Assembly (NCBI GenBank): GCA_000027065.2
Contig: FN543093.2
Location: forward strand, 1,430,074 to 1,494,073
Source: Cronobacter turicensis z3032
GTDB taxonomy: Bacteria; Pseudomonadota; Gammaproteobacteria; Enterobacterales; Enterobacteriaceae
Direction of reading: 5' to 3'
Length of the DNA stretch: 64,000 bases
The notes under the pieces are model-generated. The model was not told the DNA's origin. It searched no databases and saw only the letters and a program-made list of their open reading frames with translations. Below, one piece after another: positions 48,114 to 55,910 of the stretch (positions are counted from its first letter, which is position 1; each line of letters starts with the position of its first letter). Position numbers and translations under genes: made by a program.

Positions 48114-50666
48114 TTACACACACTGCGCGGAGAGAGTAATAAACGGGGTGGCGGCGTTTACGGAGGGCAGTTGCCAGGCGGCAACGCAATGCTGGCTGGC
48201 GTTTTTCCCCCAGCTCACCTGCAGCGTGCCCTGTGGCTTGAGCCCGGTCAGATACACCTGACCGTCTTCGCCGACGATAAAAGCGTCGGTGGCGTCGGCA
48301 TCCGTGGCGGTCGCGCCAAACGGCACCGGGTGGCCGTCTGCACGTAATAAGGTCATCAATGCGCGAGCGCCTGTTCGGGTATCGAAGCGGGCGCGCACTA
48401 TTGCCCCGCGCGTCGGCGTCACGCTTTGTACTGCCTGCGTCACGTCAGCGTCGGCAGGCAGCGTTTCGGTATCAAGCGCAATGGCGTTTCGGCGGTAGGG
48501 GCTGACAAAAGGCACGATGGTGTAGCCGCGCCCATCCGTGGCAAGCCCGGTCTGGTTGGCGATAGCGGTGCCATTGGCGCCAGGCGCTTCCACCAGCGCG
48601 ACGGTTTCCCCCATGGGCTGCCCCAGCGTTACGCCGTGAGCGTGAGCGATAATGCCGCCCTGGAGGCCATAGTGGATCTGGCGCTGGCTGGAGTCCTGGC
48701 CGTACCCGGCGCTCAGTTCGCCGAAAGCGCCCTTATAATCAGCATTTAGCGTAGTGTTGTCCGCCTGGCCCTGGCTGTCATGGCTCTGCTGGATATTCCA
48801 GTTCAGGTTATTGCCCGCGAGCGCCGTTCCGCTCAGACCAAGGTTTTGAGTGGTGCCCTGTTTGCTGTGGTTCTGGTTGTAACTGGCCCAGGTGTCAGGC
48901 AACCAGCGATCAAGCGGGACGGAGAGCGTGAGTGACAATACGCTGTCATTTTGCCTTGTGGATTCATCGTCGTTATATCCAGTGGTGTTGCGGTTCAGGC
49001 TGTAGTTGAGCCCGTAGTTGATGCCGTGCCAGCTATTGCTGTAACCGACACTCAGCGAGGCCATCGCCTGGCGACTGTCCCAGTAATTCTCTTTGAGCAG
49101 GCTGACGTTCAGGGAACCCAGCGTGTCGCCAAGCGGTTGTTCCAGCGTAAGCTCGGCGCGATGACGGCGACGCAGCGGGTTTTCCCACTGGTTATCCGAG
49201 CGCAGCGCATCAAACACTTCCTGCATTCCGTAATAATTTTCGCTGCTAAAGCGGTAGCCCGCGACCGAGAGCGTTGCGCCCGTCAGAGGAATATCCTTAC
49301 TGTAGCGTGCGCGCCATGACCGGCCCGTTTGCTTATCGCCCAGTGCCAGCGTAGAGGTTGCCTGCGTCATATCCAGCGAGAGCGCGCCAAACGTACCGAG
49401 GTTTTCACCGACGCCCACCGCCAGTGCATGATATGGCTCGCTGGCCTGTATCCCGCCGTAGAGCGTAAACCCATGCGGCAGACCATAAATCGCCGCGCCC
49501 TGGATAAAGGGCGTCGGTAACACCTCATCGTCATAAGACCGATAGCGTCCGCCGGTAAGGCTGTATTTCAGCCGTCCTTCACGTTGCAGGACAGGGACAG
49601 AAGCGTAAGGCACCGCGAAATGTTGTTCGCTACCATCGCTTTCTTTCACCGTCACGTTCAGATCGCCGCTGCTGCCGCTTGGGTAAAGATCATTAATTTC
49701 AAAGGCGCCAGGGGCGACGTTGTTCTGAGAGATAACGTAACCGTTCTGGCGAATAATGACCTGCGCGTTGCTGCGCGCGATGCCACGCACTATCGGCGCG
49801 TAGCCGCGCAGCCCGTCCGGCAGCATGTCGTCGTCAGACGCAAGCTGTGCGCCAGTGAAAGGAATACTGTCAAAGACATCCGCAGGCGAACTGCTTTGCC
49901 CCAGCGTCAGGGCGCTTTTAAGGCTCACCACGTCGCGTTGTGCGTAGGTATAGACACTGGAAAAGTCCTGCTCCGTTCCCGTGCTGTTTTCTGCGCGCCT
50001 CCAGGTGGAGTAATTGCGCAGCCGCCACGGGCCAATGTTAATACCGGGGCGCAGGTTGGCATACAGGTCGCGGCTGTCTTGCGTATCCGGGGTTAGCGCT
50101 TTCTGACGTGTGCCATTCACACTGTAATTCAGCAAAAGCGCGTTAATACCCTCATTAAACTCGTCCGGAGGAATATACCCGCGCGGCACCTCACCCAGCG
50201 CGCTTTGCGGAATGCTGAGCTGAAGCTGTTGACGGCTCACGTTGAAGCGGGCGCTGGCCGAAGGGATCACCGAGAGATCGGCACATTGTGCAGGTGTGCG
50301 CAGCGCGTCGAAGCGGTCGGTCTGCACGCCAAAGCTTTTTAAATCGTCCACCGTCAGGCACGGCTGCAACGCGCTGCTGCCATCGGCGGCGGTAGCCAGC
50401 GTAAACGTCACTTCACGGGTATCGATACGGTTATTATTCACGTAGATATCCACGCGATATTTCCCCGGTGCGAGGCCCGGTCCTTTTTCATAAAGAGTTA
50501 AATCGGTTTTTTCCTGACCAGGATTATCAATATCAAGTAATGCCGGGTTGAAATAATCCTCTGCCCACGCAGGTGCCAGCGCCAGGCTTGTATAAATACA
50601 GGCTATCACCAGCGCTAAATGACGGGCGCGAAAAATATTTTTCCGTCTGGCATTGCTGAGTGGCAT
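48114..50666 (-). CDS. Outer-membrane fimbrial usher
   Basis: 850-residue FimD/PapC-family usher, the 24-strand barrel that assembles and secretes the fibre. Signal peptide of about 35 residues ending AWA-EDYFNPALLDID; the N-terminal chaperone-binding domain continues to about 150. Plug/barrel motifs: RGYAPIVRGIARSNAQVIIRQNGYVI, and the C-terminal domain GQVYLTGLKPQGTLQVSWG with the disulfide pair QHCVAAW and ...LSAQCV. No good ribosome site is visible at the start. 40 bp after the chaperone gene, 23 bp before the adhesin. Confidence 0.92.
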   Translation of the reverse strand: MPLSNARRKNIFRARHLALVIACIYTSLALAPAWAEDYFNPALLDIDNPGQEKTDLTLYEKGPGLAPGKYRVDIYVNNNRIDTREVTFTLATAADGSSALQPCLTVDDLKSFGVQTDRFDALRTPAQCADLSVIPSASARFNVSRQQLQLSIPQSALGEVPRGYIPPDEFNEGINALLLNYSVNGTRQKALTPDTQDSRDLYANLRPGINIGPWRLRNYSTWRRAENSTGTEQDFSSVYTYAQRDVVSLKSALTLGQSSSPADVFDSIPFTGAQLASDDDMLPDGLRGYAPIVRGIARSNAQVIIRQNGYVISQNNVAPGAFEINDLYPSGSSGDLNVTVKESDGSEQHFAVPYASVPVLQREGRLKYSLTGGRYRSYDDEVLPTPFIQGAAIYGLPHGFTLYGGIQASEPYHALAVGVGENLGTFGALSLDMTQATSTLALGDKQTGRSWRARYSKDIPLTGATLSVAGYRFSSENYYGMQEVFDALRSDNQWENPLRRRHRAELTLEQPLGDTLGSLNVSLLKENYWDSRQAMASLSVGYSNSWHGINYGLNYSLNRNTTGYNDDESTRQNDSVLSLTLSVPLDRWLPDTWASYNQNHSKQGTTQNLGLSGTALAGNNLNWNIQQSHDSQGQADNTTLNADYKGAFGELSAGYGQDSSQRQIHYGLQGGIIAHAHGVTLGQPMGETVALVEAPGANGTAIANQTGLATDGRGYTIVPFVSPYRRNAIALDTETLPADADVTQAVQSVTPTRGAIVRARFDTRTGARALMTLLRADGHPVPFGATATDADATDAFIVGEDGQVYLTGLKPQGTLQVSWGKNASQHCVAAWQLPSVNAATPFITLSAQCV

Positions 50667-50706
50667 GATAATTACCGTTTAATTAAACAGAGGGTTTTAA
50701 TGGGTT

Positions 50707-51378
50707 TCAGATATTCTGTGACCACGTTTTACTGATGGCGCCAAAGTCATTAATAATGGTCCATGAAAGCGTGCCGTGCTTCATGCCTTTAGCTAATTGA
50801 AAGCGGCTTTCACCTTTTGGTACGGCGAAGTTAATATCATTAAGATTATTTCCGTTAATGCTGATGTTATTAAAGTTCATATAGAAGGATGTCGGGTTTT
50901 CAACCACCAGCGTATTGCCTTCGGTATGCCATTTCAGCATATTCGCGACATCTTCCGGCTTACCGTTGATTGAGGCCGGGCGATACATCAACTTAATGCG
51001 TGTTTTAATGGCGATTTGCAGGCGGTTAACGCCTTCTTTTTTGGCCGCAGAAGGAATGGATTTAATATTTAACCAGTACAGCGACTCGCGGTCTTCGGGG
51101 AGGTTGCCTCCGGTGCGTACTACGCGCAGCGTATTATCCTGGTGCGCATCCAGACGAAAAAGCGGAGGTGTCACCATAAACGGTGCTTTAGCTGCGCCCG
51201 TTGCATCAGTATCTACCCATGACTGAATTAAATAATTAATGTCATCATTATTAGTAACTGGGACGGAAGCCTCTTTTTTATCGCTCTGATATACTACGCG
51301 AGTACCGCCGACAATAACGCCAGCCTGTGCAGCAGTGGCAGACATGAGTAAAACTGAAATAGCAATTAACTTACGCAT
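50707..51378 (-). CDS. Periplasmic fimbrial chaperone
   Basis: 223-residue PapD-like chaperone, two Ig-like domains. Signal peptide 1-19 (MRKLIAISVLLMSATAAQA). Subunit-anchoring residues are seen: the Arg in GGTRVVYQS near the mature N-terminus and the Lys in QIAIKTRIKLMYRP. Hallmark LFRLDAHQDNTLRVV and LPEDRESLYWLNIKSIP. The short F1-G1 loop places it in the FGS subfamily. Base composition is visibly more AT-rich than the flanking core genes. Confidence 0.92.
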   Translation of the reverse strand: MRKLIAISVLLMSATAAQAGVIVGGTRVVYQSDKKEASVPVTNNDDINYLIQSWVDTDATGAAKAPFMVTPPLFRLDAHQDNTLRVVRTGGNLPEDRESLYWLNIKSIPSAAKKEGVNRLQIAIKTRIKLMYRPASINGKPEDVANMLKWHTEGNTLVVENPTSFYMNFNNISINGNNLNDINFAVPKGESRFQLAKGMKHGTLSWTIINDFGAISKTWSQNI

Positions 51379-51389
51379 AATAATAAATT

Positions 51390-51430
51390 CTCTTAAATAA
51401 GAGCTGTTAGCCGCCGTCAGATGCGGCTAA
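51390..51430 (-). promoter_or_regulatory. Hairpins between pilin and chaperone genes
   Basis: On the minus strand TTAGCCGC and GCGGCTAA (51407-51430) form a perfect 8-bp stem with an 8-base loop; a second palindrome CTCTTA/TAAGAG (51390-51403) follows. There is no strong T tract. In fimbrial operons such intergenic hairpins often cause partial termination or stabilise pilin mRNA. Confidence 0.6.
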
Positions 51431-51444
51431 TAGCCCATCGGGGA

Positions 51445-51981
51445 TCAATTATAAGTCACAGTAAACGTGGAGGAGCCGTTGGCGGTACCCGCCGTAACAG
51501 CCGCACCGGTTTGAATATAACGCGCGCCGAATTCCAGGTTATTGGTCGCGGTGCCTGTCTGCAGCGCGTAATCCGCTGACGCGGTGTAGAGATTCAGCGG
51601 CGTGCCGTCAGCATCGACTAACTGAATGCCGACGCCGCTGGCGGCGCCGGTACCGCCAGTCAGGGCAAGAACGTTGGCGTTATCGGTATCTGCATTGCCG
51701 CCAAATTTAATTGAGGCTTTTGTCACCGTTTCGGGGCAATTTTTTAGCTCCAGGAAAAAACTGGTGATGTTGGTAGTGGAGCCAACGCCAGTAAAGGCGG
51801 TTTTAGAGACTTTCCCTAAATCCACCGCCAGCGGGCTGCTCAGGCTGTTAACGACTTCGCAGGCGGCATCAAGAATTTCGCCTGTAAAGTTGATCTGGCC
51901 TTCACCGGTCGATGCAGCCCAGGTGAGGGGGGATGAACAGGCCAGCGCGGCCAGTGTGGTGGTAAGCAATATCTTTTTCAT
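51445..51981 (-). CDS. Major fimbrial subunit (FimA-like pilin)
   Basis: 178 residues. Signal peptide of about 23 (MKKILLTTTLAALACSSPLTWA). Mature N-terminal donor strand region GEGQINFTGEILDAACEV, Cys41 and Cys82 forming the pilin disulfide, and C-terminal beta strand TFTVTYN with penultimate Tyr as chaperone signal. First gene of the operon, with the upstream gap (51982-52310) as likely promoter. No fim-type recombinase gene or clear invertible repeat is in the window. Confidence 0.92.
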   Translation of the reverse strand: MKKILLTTTLAALACSSPLTWAASTGEGQINFTGEILDAACEVVNSLSSPLAVDLGKVSKTAFTGVGSTTNITSFFLELKNCPETVTKASIKFGGNADTDNANVLALTGGTGAASGVGIQLVDADGTPLNLYTASADYALQTGTATNNLEFGARYIQTGAAVTAGTANGSSTFTVTYN

Positions 51982-52310
51982 CAGTGATCCTGAGTCGGAG
52001 AGAATAAAGTCTTAAATAATTAAGACGTGAATAATTTCGATGAAAAATATGCTTCTTATTAAGCAAATGCTCCAGTTATGAACACTTAACGATTCATTTA
52101 GTAAATAAATACAATGTGAAAATGGCGAAGTGTTCGCTAGCGGAATAAAGGGGATGAGACCGCGGTGAGCGCCCCAGACGCTTGTCATATCAGACGCTTA
52201 ACTTGTATTGTGCGCAGAGGCGGGGCGTCGTCTGCGGCGGGAAAGCGGTAACGCATCGCAGAGAATGATGCATCGGGGCTATGATTAAGGGTATCTGCGA
52301 GGAGGAAAAC
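51982..52310. other. Divergent intergenic region, fimbrial operon / ybiB
   Basis: AT-rich gap carrying the leaders of the pilin gene (minus, AGGA before its ATG) and of ybiB (plus, GCGAGGAGGAAAAC). A 9-bp direct repeat CAGACGCTT occurs twice near 52168 and 52191. I see no LexA box, so ybiB would no longer be part of an SOS unit. Confidence 0.5.
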
Positions 52311-53279
52311 ATGGATTATCGTGCGATCGTTAAAGAAGTTGGCCGGGGAAAAAACCATGCGCGTGACCTGGACCGGGATACCGCACGGTCTCTCTATACT
52401 CACATGCTGGATGGCGATGTGCCGGACCTGGAGATGGGCGCCATTCTGATTGCGCTGCGTATTAAAGGCGAGGGCGAGCCGGAGATGCGCGGTTTTTACG
52501 ACGCGATGCAGCAGCATACCCTGCGCCTGACGCCGCCGGTGGCAAGGCCGATGCCTGTCGTCATCCCAAGCTATAACGGCGCGCGTAAGCAGGCCAACCT
52601 GACGCCGCTACTGGCGCTGCTGCTGAGCCGTCTCGGTTTTCCGGTCGTCGTACATGGTGTTAGCGACGATCCGACGCGCGTGCTGACAGAGACGATTTTT
52701 ACGCTGATGGGCATCGCGCCGACGCTGCACGCAGGCCAGGCGCAGGCGAAACTGGACGGGCGCGATCCGGTTTATATCCCGGTCAGCGCGCTCTGCCCGC
52801 CGCTCGAAAAACAGCTGGGTATGCGCTGGCGGCTTGGGGTGCGCAACAGCGCCCATACGCTGGCGAAGCTCGCCACGCCGTTTGGCGAATCTGATGCGCT
52901 GCGTCTGTCCAGCGTCTCGCACCCGGAATATGTGAGTCGGGTGGGGCAGTTCTTTATCGATATCGGCGGACGCGGTTTGCTGATGCACGGCACCGAAGGC
53001 GAGGTCTACGCTAACCCGCAGCGCTGTCCGCAAATCGCGCTTATTGAAGATCAGAACATGCGCATTCTGGTGGAGCGCCAGAGCGAGGCGCACGTAAGCG
53101 CTGTCGCGCTGCCGGAGGCGAAAGATCCGGAGGTGACCGCCCGCTGGACCGAGCGCTGCTTGTCCGGTCTGGAGCCGGTGCCGGAGTCGCTCAAAACCCA
53201 GATGGCGTGCGTGCTGGTGGCAAGCGGCGAGGCGCAGGATATTCCGTCGGCGCTGGCCCGTATCGCAGAGACGTTTTGA
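52311..53279 (+). CDS. ybiB: YbiB family protein (TrpD2-like nucleic acid binding)
   Basis: 322 residues, E. coli 320; ATG at 52311 with a strong AGGAGG. Fold of anthranilate phosphoribosyltransferase (glycosyltransferase family 3), but E. coli YbiB (TrpD2) is reported to bind DNA and RNA without that activity. Conserved: GRGKNHARDLDRDTAR, PSYNGARKQANLTPLLALLL, GMRWRLGVRNSAHTLAKLATPF and LLMHGTEGEVYANPQR. In E. coli it follows dinG and is SOS-coregulated; here it is separated by about 5.7 kb. Confidence 0.93.
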   Translation: MDYRAIVKEVGRGKNHARDLDRDTARSLYTHMLDGDVPDLEMGAILIALRIKGEGEPEMRGFYDAMQQHTLRLTPPVARPMPVVIPSYNGARKQANLTPLLALLLSRLGFPVVVHGVSDDPTRVLTETIFTLMGIAPTLHAGQAQAKLDGRDPVYIPVSALCPPLEKQLGMRWRLGVRNSAHTLAKLATPFGESDALRLSSVSHPEYVSRVGQFFIDIGGRGLLMHGTEGEVYANPQRCPQIALIEDQNMRILVERQSEAHVSAVALPEAKDPEVTARWTERCLSGLEPVPESLKTQMACVLVASGEAQDIPSALARIAETF

Positions 53280-53281
53280 CG

Positions 53282-53310
53282 AAAAAAAGCCCGCAGCATC
53301 CGCCGCGGGC
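53282..53310 (-). terminator. Terminator of ybiJ
   Basis: GCCCGC/GCGGGC stem with a 10-base loop. On the minus strand seven T follow; on the plus strand A follow, so it serves ybiJ rather than ybiB. Confidence 0.75.
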
Positions 53311-53371
53311 AAAAAAAGTAACAAAGGTCAATTAAGGGTAATGAAGGTATCTGTCAGTCGGCGCGTGGCAA

Positions 53372-53632
53372 TCAGTTATAGATAACAGCGGTGCCGCTCG
53401 CCAGATCGTTAGTACGGGCAGACGTAATGCTGTAAGCCTTCGCGCCTGCTGCTTGCGCTTTCGCCGCCAGGGTGTCGTTCAGTTCGTCAAGGGTGCGTGC
53501 GCCCTGAGCAGAAACGACGCCGATTTTGTTCAGGTTCTGCGCCTGCGCCGGGCTTACCTGCTCTGCGGCACCGGCAGCAAAGGTAAAGGCGGAAAGGGTC
53601 AGTGCGGCTACAGCATATTTGATGGCTTTCAT
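53372..53632 (-). CDS. ybiJ: DUF1471 (YhcN/BhsA family) periplasmic protein YbiJ
   Basis: 86-residue exported protein. The ATG at 53632 (MKAIKYAVAALTLSAFTFAAGA) gives the E. coli length; the open frame extends 23 codons 5' without support. Signal peptide about 22 residues; mature VSPAQAQNLNKIGVVSAQGARTLDEL and the C-terminal ASGTAVIYN are DUF1471 hallmarks. Family members respond to stress and affect biofilm; this one's role is unknown. Confidence 0.9.
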   Translation of the reverse strand: MKAIKYAVAALTLSAFTFAAGAAEQVSPAQAQNLNKIGVVSAQGARTLDELNDTLAAKAQAAGAKAYSITSARTNDLASGTAVIYN

Positions 53633-53891
53633 AGGGATTCTCTCGCAGTTTGTTCTGTTAAACACGGTGTGTTCCGTTGATGTGATGATTGTCACATTCA
53701 CGAGCAGAATATAAAACCGAAGAGAATTGACAGCCTTATTCTAAAAATTTGAATGTAATATAAGCCGCTGAATTTATTATCAATAACCCGCTACGCCCAC
53801 GCATCTTTACACGCCCTTACCGTCCCGGTGTTTAAGGGCACAAATGGATACATCGAAACGGTAAAAGCGTGTAGTGGAGCGCCGAAAGGGC

Positions 53892-54158
53892 TTAGCGGAG
53901 CTGGCTGTCTTTCGAGCCGCGGCGGTTATAGAGGGCGTAACGCTGACGGTGTTCGTCCTGTTTTTGCTGGCAATTGACGCACAGATGCACGCCAGGGATC
54001 GCCTTGCGGCGCGCCTCGGGGATCGGCTCATCGCACATCTCGCAAAACGCCAGGCTTTCGCCTGTCGGCAGGTCGCGTCGCGCGCGCGCCACGGCGTCTT
54101 CAACGGTGCTGTCGATTTGATCCTGCACCGCGCCATCATTTGCCCAACCTGAAGCCAT
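53892..54158 (-). CDS. ybiI: DksA/TraR-type zinc finger protein YbiI
   Basis: 88 residues, same as E. coli YbiI. ATG at 54158 preceded by GGAGG. A C4 zinc finger: CEMC ... CVNC, with the intervening [16 protein letters not shown] typical of the DksA/TraR family, and the conserved end [11 protein letters not shown]. It lacks the long coiled coil of DksA. Presumed RNA-polymerase-associated, not demonstrated. The 53633-53891 gap before it holds nothing I recognise. Confidence 0.92.
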   Translation of the reverse strand: MASGWANDGAVQDQIDSTVEDAVARARRDLPTGESLAFCEMCDEPIPEARRKAIPGVHLCVNCQQKQDEHRQRYALYNRRGSKDSQLR

Positions 54159-54251
54159 AAGACCTCCTCTGTGGTTAAACACAGTACTTATTATAGCAAA
54201 AAAGGGGGCGCTCTGCCGGGAAGGGCCCGCCGTAGCGGGCAGCGTAAAGCG

Positions 54252-54869
54252 TTAGCGGGCGTCAGGGCGCACGAGATCGAAGCGCTGGGCATCATCAATG
54301 CCGTAGTAAGCGCTCGGGCCGCCTGCGCGCAGGATGGGCTGCGCTTTCGACGTCTGGTAGATGCCATCTTCGAGCAGCGTTTCGGCGATGTGCACCGCCA
54401 CTACTTCGCCCAGCACCAGCCAGGTGTCGATGGGCTCGCCGCTCGCGGAGGTAAGCTGAATACACTGGCTCAGGCGGCACTCGAAATTCACCGGGCTTTC
54501 GGCGACGCGCGGCGCGCTCACCAGTCGCGAAGGCGCGGCGGTCAGGCCTGCACGCACAAACTCATCTTCGTCGTGGGGCAGAGAAGCGGACGTCTCGTTC
54601 ATCGCCGCCGCCAGCGAGCGCGTCGCCAGATTCCAGACGAATTCTTTGGTATCGACAATATTTTTCACGCTGTCTTTCCAGCCGTTGCTGGAGAAACCAA
54701 TAATCGGCGGGCGACAGTTAAAGCAATTAAAGAAACTGTAGGGCGCGAGATTGCGATGGCCTGCGGCGTCCTGCGAGGCTATCCAGCCAATCGGGCGCGG
54801 GCCGATGATGGCGTTCAGCGGATCGTGCGGCAAACCGTGGCCGCGTGCCGGTTCGTAGTAGTAGCTCAT
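54252..54869 (-). CDS. Flavin reductase family protein (FMN-binding split barrel)
   Basis: 205 residues, cytosolic. Split-barrel flavin-binding motifs: [29 protein letters not shown] near residues 23-51 and [18 protein letters not shown], then [18 protein letters not shown]. This is the flavoredoxin/DIM6-NTAB group, which binds FMN and may reduce it for monooxygenases. AGGG lies upstream of the ATG. No partner oxygenase is adjacent, and E. coli has other genes between ybiI and rlmF. Specific role unknown. Confidence 0.82.
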   Translation of the reverse strand: MSYYYEPARGHGLPHDPLNAIIGPRPIGWIASQDAAGHRNLAPYSFFNCFNCRPPIIGFSSNGWKDSVKNIVDTKEFVWNLATRSLAAAMNETSASLPHDEDEFVRAGLTAAPSRLVSAPRVAESPVNFECRLSQCIQLTSASGEPIDTWLVLGEVVAVHIAETLLEDGIYQTSKAQPILRAGGPSAYYGIDDAQRFDLVRPDAR

Positions 54870-54980
54870 AGCATTTCCCTGGGCAAAAAAACTATCATAG
54901 CCGCCCCGCTAAATTTTGCCGCGCTTATTTACCAGGGGCGGGTCAGCGGGTATTGTACGCGCCCACACAGGAGGAAGCCG

Positions 54981-55910
54981 ATGAACCGCAAACCGGGCCT
55001 GCACCCACGTAACCGCCATCACAGCCGCTATGATTTCGAGGCGCTGACACAAAGTTGTCCGGCGCTTGGCGCTTTTGTACGTCCGTCGCCCACGGGCGAG
55101 CCGACGGTCGATTTCGCCGATCCGCAGGCGGTGAAAACCCTTAACCAGACGCTGCTGGCGCACTTTTACGGCGTGCGGGAGTGGGATATTCCTGAGGGGT
55201 TCCTCTGCCCGCCGGTACCGGGGCGTGCGGATTATATTCACCATCTCGCCGATCTGCTTGCCGAAAGCAACGGCGGCGCGCTGGCCGCGCAGGCGAGCGT
55301 GCTGGATATCGGCGTCGGCGCCAACTGCATTTATCCGCTGATCGGCCAGCATGAGTATGGCTGGCGTTTTACCGGCACCGACACCAGCGATGAGGCGATC
55401 CGCAGCGCGAGCGCCATCGTTGACGCCAATCCAGGGCTTAACCGCGCGATCCGTCTGCGTCGCCAGAAAACCCCCGGCGCGATTTTCAACGGCATCATTC
55501 ACAAGAATGAGAGTTATGACGCCACGCTGTGCAACCCACCGTTCCATGACTCCGCCGACGCGGCAGAGGCGGGGAACGCGCGCAAGCGCCGCAATCTGGG
55601 GCTTGCGGCTGATAGCGGGCTTAATTTCGGCGGCCAGCAGCAGGAGCTGTGGTGCGAAGGCGGCGAGGTCGGGTTTATCACGCAGATGATAGCCGAGAGC
55701 AAGCCGTTCGCCCGCCAGGTGCTGTGGTTTACCACGCTGGTATCGAAAGGCGATAACCTGCCGCTGCTCTACCGCGCGCTGGAACAGGCGGGCGCGGTGA
55801 AGGTTGTTAAAAAAGAGATGGCCCAGGGGCAGAAGCAGAGCCGCTTTATCGCCTGGAGTTTTCTCGATACGGCCCAGCGCGAACGCTGGGCTCAGAACCG
55901 CCTGCGGTAA
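54981..55910 (+). CDS. rlmF: 23S rRNA (adenine(1618)-N6)-methyltransferase
   Basis: Methylates A1618 of 23S rRNA with SAM. ATG at 54981 with GGAGGA upstream ([20 protein letters not shown]); the frame is open far upstream but that part is noise. 309 residues (E. coli 308). SAM-binding ILDIGVG-type motif [16 protein letters not shown] near 115 and catalytic NPPF in [13 protein letters not shown]-terminal [18 protein letters not shown] is conserved. Formerly YbiN. Confidence 0.96.
   Translation: MNRKPGLHPRNRHHSRYDFEALTQSCPALGAFVRPSPTGEPTVDFADPQAVKTLNQTLLAHFYGVREWDIPEGFLCPPVPGRADYIHHLADLLAESNGGALAAQASVLDIGVGANCIYPLIGQHEYGWRFTGTDTSDEAIRSASAIVDANPGLNRAIRLRRQKTPGAIFNGIIHKNESYDATLCNPPFHDSADAAEAGNARKRRNLGLAADSGLNFGGQQQELWCEGGEVGFITQMIAESKPFARQVLWFTTLVSKGDNLPLLYRALEQAGAVKVVKKEMAQGQKQSRFIAWSFLDTAQRERWAQNRLR

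Noticed and set aside
54171..54980. 270-codon in-frame extension upstream of rlmF
   Set aside because: Overlaps the flavin reductase gene on the other strand; rlmF starts at 54981 with a strong ribosome site and homology.
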